Shown here: one piece after another, positions 14,981 through 19,856 of the stretch
How positions within the stretch are numbered: position 1 is the first letter of the stretch
Layout: every line of letters begins with the position of its first letter
Translations under genes and position numbers: made by a program
The notes under the pieces: generated by a model
Databases searched by the model: none
Seen by the model: only the letters and a program-made list of their open reading frames with translations
What the model was told of the DNA's origin: nothing
DNA from: Spirochaetia bacterium
GTDB lineage: Bacteria; Spirochaetota; Spirochaetia; Treponematales; Breznakiellaceae
Length of the DNA: 19,856 nt
Assembly: GCA_025997655.1 (NCBI GenBank)
Contig: BNUW01000033.1
Coordinates: 1-19,856 of the forward strand
Direction of reading: 5' to 3'

Positions 14981-15714
14981 TTAATCGCCGCATACGGTTC
15001 CTAACACGTCTTCTTCAAGTTTTTTATACTTGTCAAAAACGATAGTAATATCGGTAAAATTATCTATCTGAATATATCCGCACAGTATACCTTTAACATA
15101 CCAGTTTTGGATATGTTCTTCTATCGCGCCTTTACAAACAAACCCCTCGTTAATATATTTTTTCATAATTGTGTTATATTTTTCCCACAATTCTTCAGGT
15201 GTTTCATCCAGGTTAATGATAAGACCGAAGAAATAGTTTACATCAAAGACTATACGAACAGATTCATTTATTTTTTTGGAAAGACATTCTTCATCGTCCT
15301 CTGCAATGCTATAATTCATTTCATGTACCAGTTTATCATAAATCAATGTTGCCGTGCTGTCCCAAAACGCTTTATTCGTTTTTCCACTGATTTTATTATC
15401 AAGATATTCCATCATTGGTGATATGTCAAAATATATATCCCGTGTTCGTTCATCACTTGCTTTTATTGTTAGTATATCACATTTTGTTATAGTGCCATTT
15501 AGCATTACTCTTGTTAGTTTTTGCTTTGCCCGTCTCCATCCCGGATATTTATTCCTAATCCAGGCATATTCACCTGCAACACCTAAGTCATGATCATAGG
15601 TACAAATTTTTATAAAATCACCTTCCGGGACAGTTTCGTATTCATGGAAATTAACGGTGCGGCCATGAACTTTTAGGACATTTTGTTTTTTGCCGTTAAA
15701 TTTACATCAAGCAT
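14981..15714 (-). CDS. Hypothetical protein with a frameshift near its start
   Basis: I do not recognise this family. An uninterrupted frame runs from 15708 to the stop at 14981, yet its first ATG is at 15505 and no ATG, GTG or TTG occurs in the 65 or so codons before that. Those codons give plausible protein (for example VHGRTVNFHEYET and GEYAWIRNKYPGWRRAK). An ATG at 15714 reads MLDV and then would need a -1 shift to enter this frame. The whole product would be about 243 residues, soluble and acidic toward the end. It could be a damaged gene, a sequencing error or a programmed shift; a 174-residue product from 15505 is the conservative form. It follows the M48 gene on the same strand. Confidence 0.6.
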
Positions 15715-15755
15715 TTTATCTTTTTCTTTATACCCTAAACCTAATAGTAAGTCCC

Positions 15756-16679
15756 TTAACGAATGCGGGACGCTGTTTCTTCGGCATTGGGAATCGCCTC
15801 GCCCAGGTTGGCGATCCGTTGTTTGTTTGAGGGGTGGGTGCTGAGGAATGCCGGTGTTTGGCTGCCGCTCATTTCGCTCATCCGCGTCCAAAAGGCGATT
15901 GATTCTTCCGGGTTGTACCCGGAAATGGTCATGAGGATAAGCCCCACCTCGTCTGCTTCGGTTTCGTGTTTCCGGCTAAAAGGCAGGGTTCCCAGGTAGG
16001 TTGAGCCCAGATCGTATAATACATCCACCCCCTGCCGGGTCCCTGCATCCGCGCCCGCAGCAAAAGTAATGACATTCGCCGCGATGGAGCCAACAGTTCT
16101 GAGAATTTCCGCGCTTCTTTGCTGCCTGCCGTGGTTTAAGAGTGCATGGGCCAATTCATGCCCCATTACGGTTGCAAGGCCGTCATTGTTCCCGGTTACC
16201 GGGAGGATACCGGTGTACACAACAATCTTGCCGCCGGGCATACACCAGGCATTCACTTCCGGGGATTCTACCAGGTTGTACTCCCATTTATATTTTTCAA
16301 AATAGTCCGGACGTCCCTCGGCGGCAAGCCACTTTTCCGCCGCCCGCCGTAAATCTTCCCCGACTTTTCGTACCACTTTGCCATCCGGCGTATTGTTCAC
16401 CACCGTGGCGTCTTCCAGAAAACCGGCATAGGCGGCAAAGGATTCCGCAAACATACGGTCATCGTCCACCAGCGCCAGGGTTGATTTACCGGTAAGGGGA
16501 TTTTTTTCGATCACCGTGGGCAGATCTATCCGGGGAGTTTCTTCAATCACTACCGGCGATGGCAGGGCATCAGAATTATTCCTGGTTTCGCCGGGACTTT
16601 TTGTGCACCCTGCGGAACATACGGACAGAATAAGCAGCAGGGCGATTTGCTGCAAACTTGTATTGGAAATTATCTTCAT
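15756..16679 (-). CDS. M48-family zinc metalloprotease, lipoprotein
   Basis: 307 residues. The start at 16679 follows AAGGTGGTTTT and gives MKIISNTSLQQIALLL ending in SAGC (Cys25), a lipoprotein signal. The peptidase domain (about 90-300) has the zinc motif HELAH (174-178) and the third ligand in EADEVG (Glu241), plus NAWCMPGGKIVVYTGIL before the active site and STHPSNKQRI after it, both typical of the M48/BepA/LoiP group. The fold is complete. Known relatives degrade or refold misassembled outer-membrane proteins in the periplasm, so a quality-control role near the envelope is likely. It lies downstream of the 194-residue membrane protein gene, whose 3' end overlaps its signal peptide by 104 bases. 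Confidence 0.9.
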   Translation of the reverse strand: MKIISNTSLQQIALLLILSVCSAGCTKSPGETRNNSDALPSPVVIEETPRIDLPTVIEKNPLTGKSTLALVDDDRMFAESFAAYAGFLEDATVVNNTPDGKVVRKVGEDLRRAAEKWLAAEGRPDYFEKYKWEYNLVESPEVNAWCMPGGKIVVYTGILPVTGNNDGLATVMGHELAHALLNHGRQQRSAEILRTVGSIAANVITFAAGADAGTRQGVDVLYDLGSTYLGTLPFSRKHETEADEVGLILMTISGYNPEESIAFWTRMSEMSGSQTPAFLSTHPSNKQRIANLGEAIPNAEETASRIR

Positions 16680-17160
16680 AAAACCACCTTGACCATAGTT
16701 TAGTCTTTTTTGAGCCATTCTGCAACGCTTTGCCAATAGCGTAGGCAATCAGCACATATACCAGGGTCAAAACACCGGTAACAACGACGTACGGGGCCAG
16801 GGTGAACGGCACAAAGCAAAATACAATCTGCGCCACCAGGATCAGCGCGAAAAAAACGCCCGATGCCAGCCGGATGTTCAGCGTACCGCCATCGCCGTCA
16901 TTTTTTGGAGTCACGGCGATAGTGCCTGCAAGGGTGATAAACAGCCCAATTCCGCCGCCCAAAGCGTTGGCAAGGGGAATGTCGGTTTCCGCACCGTTGG
17001 CCGCGTACGGAGCCTGCGCGGGCGGGCTCTGCATGGTGTGCGCCATCGTCTGGTTTACTATCTGGCCCATCTGCCTCGTAAGAGCCATGCCTATCCCCAT
17101 TTCCATGAAACGCTCAGCGGTACCGCCGAAACCGTCTCCGCCTTGGTGATCACATCCCAT
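16576..17160 (-). CDS. Small membrane protein with Gly/Met/Gln-rich N-terminus
   Basis: 194 residues. AAGGAGAAACGC gives a good ribosome-binding site for the ATG at 17160. The first 50 residues (ERFMEMGIGMALTRQMGQIV, then TMQSPPAQAP) recall the Gly/Met/Gln-rich linker of YdjI-type SPFH proteins. Then come about three hydrophobic segments (around 64-85, 98-120 and 122-145), so the body is membrane-embedded. The last 40 residues are polar and basic and overlap the M48 gene start in another frame, so they may be read-through after loss of the true stop. Just upstream, 11 bases away, ends the relic of an SPFH/GYF-type gene, suggesting the two were once an operon. Function unknown. Confidence 0.6.
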   Translation of the reverse strand: MGCDHQGGDGFGGTAERFMEMGIGMALTRQMGQIVNQTMAHTMQSPPAQAPYAANGAETDIPLANALGGGIGLFITLAGTIAVTPKNDGDGGTLNIRLASGVFFALILVAQIVFCFVPFTLAPYVVVTGVLTLVYVLIAYAIGKALQNGSKKTKLWSRWFYEDNFQYKFAANRPAAYSVRMFRRVHKKSRRNQE

Positions 17161-17170
17161 GCGTTTCTCC

Positions 17171-17260
17171 TTATGGCGCCGGAGGCGGGAGCGGCGGGGG
17201 CGACGGCGCTCCGGCTCCGGCGAAAAGCCCCACCAGTTCCGGCACGGTTCCCGCCGCCCA
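17171..17260 (-). pseudogene. C-terminal relic of an SPFH/GYF_2 (YdjI-like) protein gene
   Basis: The frame ending in TAA at 17171 reads WAAGTVPELVGLF, then a Gly/Ala stretch and SPPPLPPPAP. This matches my knowledge of the end of a GYF_2 domain plus proline tail in YdjI-type SPFH proteins, where the last turn is W-x-x-A-x-x-VPEL-x-x-LF. No SPFH or zinc-ribbon sequence precedes it; instead the antisense of a toxin gene lies there. It is therefore a stranded gene end, 10 bases before the start of the 194-residue membrane protein. Confidence 0.55.
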
Positions 17261-17288
17261 TCGTGAGCCCCTGCCTACTCCGCCCGGT

Positions 17289-17556
17289 AAGCTGCTGTTT
17301 CTGCGCCTTTGCCGATTACCAGCAGTGGGCGGCGGAAGATAAAAAAATCTTCAACAAAATTAATACCCTTCTGAATGAAATCATGCGCGACCCTTTTCGC
17401 GGTACCGGCAAACCTGAACCGCTCAAACATGACATGTCCGGATACTGGTCCCGCCGTATTAATCATCGGAACTTGTTCCGCGAACACCGGCTGGTATATA
17501 CGGTATCCGGCGAACTTATCACCGTAATCTCCTGCAAGTTCCACTATAAAAAGTGA
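17289..17556 (+). pseudogene. YoeB/Txe-like toxin, 5' end damaged
   Basis: From 17305 the frame gives AFADYQQWAAEDKKIFNKIN, then PFRGTGKPEPLKH, SGYWSRRI, EHRLVYTV and ISCKFHY, the clear core of YoeB-type mRNA interferases. The usual first residues appear as KLLF (17289-17300) in another frame, so one base is out of register and no start codon is in place. A six-residue insert (HRNLFR) between SRRIN and EHRLVY is unusual. The expected catalytic residues (Glu, Arg and the final His) seem to be kept. No YefM-type antitoxin is visible next to it. It lies antisense within the relic SPFH gene and is probably not made as a normal toxin. Confidence 0.75.
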
Positions 17557-17604
17557 GCGGATAACATCCATCAATCCGCTTGCTTTTGGTCCAAATAGTG
17601 CCAT
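17557..17604 (-). pseudogene. N-terminal relic of the SPFH-domain gene, copy 1
   Basis: AAGGAG-N6-ATG at 17604 starts MALFGPKASGLMDVIR, the opening I know from YdjI/virion-core-type SPFH proteins. After codon 16 the sequence becomes the antisense of the yoeB-like gene: codon 16 ends at 17557, directly beside the toxin's TGA (17554-17556). The frame stays open to 17275 and would give a 109-residue chimera. The missing SPFH body and the GYF tail at 17171-17260 are on the far side of the toxin. Confidence 0.55.
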
Positions 17605-17622
17605 GTTTCACTCCTTCCTTCT

Positions 17623-17670
17623 TGTTATGCTTTATCTTTTATGGTAAATTGATTGATATGATTACCTTGC
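17623..17670 (+). repeat. vapB promoter/start repeat, copy 1
   Basis: A 48-bp segment covering TGTTATGC, TATGGTA, TTGATTG and the first codons of the antitoxin (ATGATTACCTT). A partner copy lies at 18346-18394 with about 38 matching positions and one extra base. Conservation of TATGGTA in both suggests a promoter -10. Confidence 0.65.
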
Positions 17671-17906
17671 AACAAACTGTTGATATTCCTACCAGCCGCC
17701 GGCTTGACCTCCATTTGGACATTCCTCCTGGATTCCCTGTGGGACGGACCATACTTACCTTTACGCCGGCGCAGACGGATACCGCCGGGGACACTTCTAC
17801 AGCCCTGATCAGGAATAAAACGCCGGTTTTTGGCTGTGCCAGAGGGCAGTTCCAAATGGCGGATGATTTTGACGCACCGCTTGAAGATTTCAGGGAATAT
17901 ATGTAA
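17658..17906 (+). CDS. vapB: VapB-type antitoxin
   Basis: 82 residues; MITLQQTVDIPTSRRLDLHL is an AbrB/SpoVT-like or related small antitoxin N-terminus, followed by a Pro/Thr-rich middle and an acidic end (MADDFDAPLEDFREYM) of the sort that wraps the toxin. No good Shine-Dalgarno sequence precedes the ATG at 17658; an upstream in-frame ATG would add a hydrophobic leader overlapping the promoter repeat, so it is rejected. The stop codon TAA is immediately followed by the toxin ATG, typical of vapBC. Known role: it neutralises the PIN toxin and represses the operon. The exact antitoxin subfamily is not certain. Confidence 0.82.
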   Translation: MITLQQTVDIPTSRRLDLHLDIPPGFPVGRTILTFTPAQTDTAGDTSTALIRNKTPVFGCARGQFQMADDFDAPLEDFREYM

Positions 17907-18293
17907 ATGGCCCGCTATCTGCTGGACACCCACGCCGCTATTTGGTTTTTTAACGGCGAGGATCGGCTCTCGAAAACCGCAAAAGAAGTTATCCTTGATA
18001 CTTCCAATCAGATTCATCTCAGTATTGCATCTGTCTGGGAAGTTGCGATAAAAACCAGCCTGGGAAAACTCTCCTTTGATGGCGGGGCTTCCGGTTTCAT
18101 TCGCCTGGTAGAGGATAATGGTTTTACCCTGCTGCCTATTGAAGCGGTTCATATCATCGCCCTTGAAAATCTGCCGTATCATCATCAAGACCCCTTTGAT
18201 CGCATACTTATCGCCGCATCTCTTTCTGAAATGATGAGCCTTATTAGCTCTGACGGAAACATGGCGAAATATGGGATTCCCCTCACGTGGTGA
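17907..18293 (+). CDS. vapC: VapC-type PIN-domain toxin ribonuclease
   Basis: 128 residues, a full PIN domain. The acidic site is complete: Asp7 in LLDTHA, Glu45 in ASVWEVAIK, Asp95 and Asp98 in DPFDRILIA, and Asp116 near the end (SSDG). The layout, with LPYHHQDPFDR before the third helix, fits the common bacterial VapC subfamily that cleaves tRNA or rRNA with magnesium. The ATG directly follows the vapB stop, so translation is coupled. The gene ends at 18293, with no clear terminator. It looks intact and likely functional. The pair sits inside the ruins of an SPFH gene. Confidence 0.92.
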   Translation: MARYLLDTHAAIWFFNGEDRLSKTAKEVILDTSNQIHLSIASVWEVAIKTSLGKLSFDGGASGFIRLVEDNGFTLLPIEAVHIIALENLPYHHQDPFDRILIAASLSEMMSLISSDGNMAKYGIPLTW

Positions 18294-18345
18294 CGGAGAC
18301 CGCCGCCTTCTTTTTTTCCGCATAACACCATCTTTCCCCTCTCCC

Positions 18346-18394
18346 TGTTATGCGATGCCTGCTATGGTATTTTGATTGGCATGATTACCTTTGC
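18346..18394 (+). repeat. vapB promoter/start repeat, copy 2 (decayed)
   Basis: A 49-bp copy of the segment at 17623-17670, keeping TGTTATGC, TATGGTA, TTGATTG and ATGATTACCTT, but with no antitoxin body after it. It runs directly into the second SPFH start relic. Confidence 0.6.
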
Positions 18395-18419
18395 TTGCTT
18401 TTGATCCAAGTAGCGCCAC
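18348..18419 (-). pseudogene. N-terminal relic of the SPFH-domain gene, copy 2 (GTG start)
   Basis: AAGGAGATAAATT then GTG at 18419 starts VALLGSKAS, close to MALFGPKAS of copy 1 (19 of 22 bases match over the coding core, and AAGGAG is shared). After nine codons the frame becomes unrelated and stops at 18348. Its ribosome-binding site overlaps the stop of the upstream gene at 18432, so this is likely the original place of the SPFH gene within that operon. Confidence 0.5.
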
Positions 18420-18431
18420 AATTTATCTCCT

Positions 18432-19095
18432 TTACGTCCTTTTACCGGCTCCTACAGCTTTGGCGATTACCGTTGCCGCAGGCATTATCTCCTTAACTAC
18501 AGGAATAGCCCCGAGAATATCAGCCCAATTATTTTGCAGAAAACTTTTTAACTTCGATGAAAGAGGAACGCCATCATCAAAAAGTTCTTGGTAGGATTTC
18601 TCATACTCCTTATGAGTGGTGATAACGCCATTGATCTGTGTTTTGATTTTTCCATAACCTGAACGTGCAAAAACTGCGATGAAGTTTGCTGTGGTCAGTT
18701 TTATCAAATTGCCATTATTACCCGTATCATAGGGAATATGATTTTTGGCAAGGCTCTCCTTGATGGCTAACAAATAGCAAGGGTCATATACCGGGCTCGC
18801 TATCTTTGTACCACCCTCCCAGTCAAGAACAATAGTACGAGCTTCAAATATTGCCTTTGCCAGCTGCCTCATGTTTTCCGTAGTATCAATGGAGAGCGCG
18901 AAACGCCGGGCAATTTCCACCTTGAACCGTGCTGCCTTGGTTGGCGTAATAAGGTATTTCTGTGCAAGCTCATATTCTGACTTACAGAAGCAATTCCAGT
19001 TCCGCCGGACGCAGGGTTCCAAAGGGCGTGTTTTCAAACCGCGAGAGAAGAAAATCTATCGTCGGTTCTGCGCAGGTCTTTTTATCTTGTGCCAT
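18432..19095 (-). CDS. Hypothetical protein with an internal frameshift
   Basis: I do not recognise the family. From ATG 19095 (GGGGG and eight bases upstream) the frame gives MAQDKKTCAEPTIDFLLSRF and 17 further residues, then TAA at 18982-18984. Skipping one base (the T of TAA, CTG-T-AAG) joins it to a long frame starting KSEYELAQKYLITPTKAARF and ending at 18432. The joined product is about 220 residues, largely alpha/beta, with a hydrophobic tail (ILGAIPVVKEIMPAATVIAK) that may anchor it. The internal ATG at 19037 would yield 201 residues with an unlikely N-terminus. It is either damaged or shifted by the ribosome. It probably shared an operon with the SPFH gene. Confidence 0.6.
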
Positions 19096-19180
19096 ACTAA
19101 TTGCCCCCTTACAGCTTTACGTTTATGCGTACCAATTCCTGCGCGTTTTCGGGTGATATAGCTTCATTCCATAGCCTCCC

Positions 19181-19856
19181 TTAAAAAGTTTCAATTTTGA
19201 CCTCCCAATCATCCGAAAAAATGCCACCAGACTTATTTACGGAATACAATGCATTTGCAGTTATTTCAAACCCATTCGCAGTCATTGCCTTTTTTAGAAC
19301 AGTCTTTTTCTTTAAATCTTTACAGTCGAAGACAATTTCAATAGTTGCTTTATCTCCTACTTTTCCATCCTCCAGCAGACCCAAAAGTGTTTTATCGCTT
19401 TGAGCGGATCTAAAAGAATTGTCCTTCAGAGGCACCGCATAGGAAGCTTTGGCAGCTTTTGTAAGAGGGGTAACTTCAACACCATCTTGATTAAAGAGTT
19501 TTACCCGTAAGTATACATCTTTACTTATATAAGTATCTTTAGTATTCCACTGATGTTCCGTCAGTATCTGCGCTACCTTCTTTTCAACTACCGGAGCGAA
19601 GTCTTTTATCAATTCAACAGGAACAGTAATTGATAAATTTTTACTGGAACCAGAAGTGTTTGATCTAAGTACATATTCCCCATCAGCAATGTTAATATAA
19701 CTCGCAAGGGAACCGTTTACCGTAATTTCGGCTGTAGAAATAGTTTGAGTAGCCGGTACTTTTCCAATAGGGTCAAAGACAACAAAAAGTGTTGCTATAA
19801 TTACAACAGCAACCACTCCGGCAGTAACAGCAAATGCTTTATTCTGTTTGTTTTTT
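19181..19856 (-). CDS. Membrane-anchored hypothetical protein (5' end beyond window)
   Basis: The frame is open from the stop at 19181 to the right edge, so the true start is outside. A basic lead (KQNKAF) and one transmembrane helix (VTAGVVAVVIIATLFVVF) are followed by about 200 residues of mostly beta-rich extracytoplasmic domain, with segments such as STAEITVNGSLASYIN and SITVPVELIKDFAPVVEKK. A GTG at 19816 lies within the helix and is not a likely start. Proteins of this plan often carry a zinc ribbon before the helix, which would lie outside the window; that is a guess. The next gene on this strand begins 85 bases downstream. Confidence 0.75.
   Translation of the reverse strand, partial: KNKQNKAFAVTAGVVAVVIIATLFVVFDPIGKVPATQTISTAEITVNGSLASYINIADGEYVLRSNTSGSSKNLSITVPVELIKDFAPVVEKKVAQILTEHQWNTKDTYISKDVYLRVKLFNQDGVEVTPLTKAAKASYAVPLKDNSFRSAQSDKTLLGLLEDGKVGDKATIEIVFDCKDLKKKTVLKKAMTANGFEITANALYSVNKSGGIFSDDWEVKIETF

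Noticed and set aside
17038..17304. In-frame ATG at 17038 that would give the YoeB-like toxin a 172-residue form
   Set aside because: The extension is antisense to the membrane protein and the SPFH tail and does not resemble a toxin N-terminus.
18294..18330. GC-rich segment plus T-run after vapC as a terminator
   Set aside because: Only a three-pair stem (CGG-AGA-CCG) is visible and the T7 run is too far from it.
1..19856. CRISPR array, tRNA, rRNA, insertion sequence or prophage
   Set aside because: No regularly spaced repeats, no cloverleaf, and no transposase or integrase coding sequence was found on either strand.

Overview
This 19.9-kb window looks like a chromosomal segment of a host-associated spirochaete, most likely a gut Treponema-type organism. 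That is an inference from many lax-lipobox lipoproteins, CsgG-like/LPP20-like lipoprotein sets, a YdjI-type SPFH/GYF gene relic and strong AGGAGG ribosome-binding sites at moderate GC; no rRNA or marker gene confirms it. No tRNA, rRNA, CRISPR array, transposase or prophage gene was seen.

Positions 1-7100 hold a sugar or polyol import and catabolism locus. A minus-strand operon runs from 6060 to beyond the left edge: RbsA-type double ATPase, two RbsC-type permeases, a substrate-binding lipoprotein, a short-chain dehydrogenase and an FGGY kinase cut by the edge. It is driven by a near-consensus promoter (TTGACA-N17-TACAAT) placed so close to the ATG that the mRNA should be leaderless or nearly so. 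A DeoR-type regulator diverges from it on the plus strand with its own promoter. The intergenic region carries a duplicated 18-bp box and a palindrome that are candidate operators. The likely logic is import, oxidation or reduction by the SDR, then phosphorylation by the kinase, under control of the DeoR protein. The substrate cannot be read from sequence.

Positions 7106-8557 carry a short, divergent NFACT (RqcH/FbpA-like) protein convergent with the DeoR gene.

Positions 8597-14806 are a minus-strand lipoprotein operon with a recognisable promoter (14779-14806), four lipoprotein genes, an internal terminator after the first and a final terminator. Two genes are LPP20-like; the last two are large tandem paralogues that join a CsgG-like N-terminal domain to a degenerate FGE/SUMF1-like C-terminal segment. 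The last three overlap by ATGA, so they are probably made together and form an envelope complex of unknown role.

Positions 14880-19856 are an accessory, decaying region. It has a frameshifted hypothetical gene, an M48 metalloprotease lipoprotein, a small membrane protein, a vapBC toxin-antitoxin pair, a broken yoeB-like toxin gene, a second frameshifted gene and a membrane-anchored protein running off the right edge. The main curiosity is an SPFH/GYF-type gene whose first 16 codons and last 29 codons survive on either side of the yoeB relic, while a second copy of its start lies beyond vapBC. Toxin-antitoxin modules therefore seem to have dismantled a cellular gene here.
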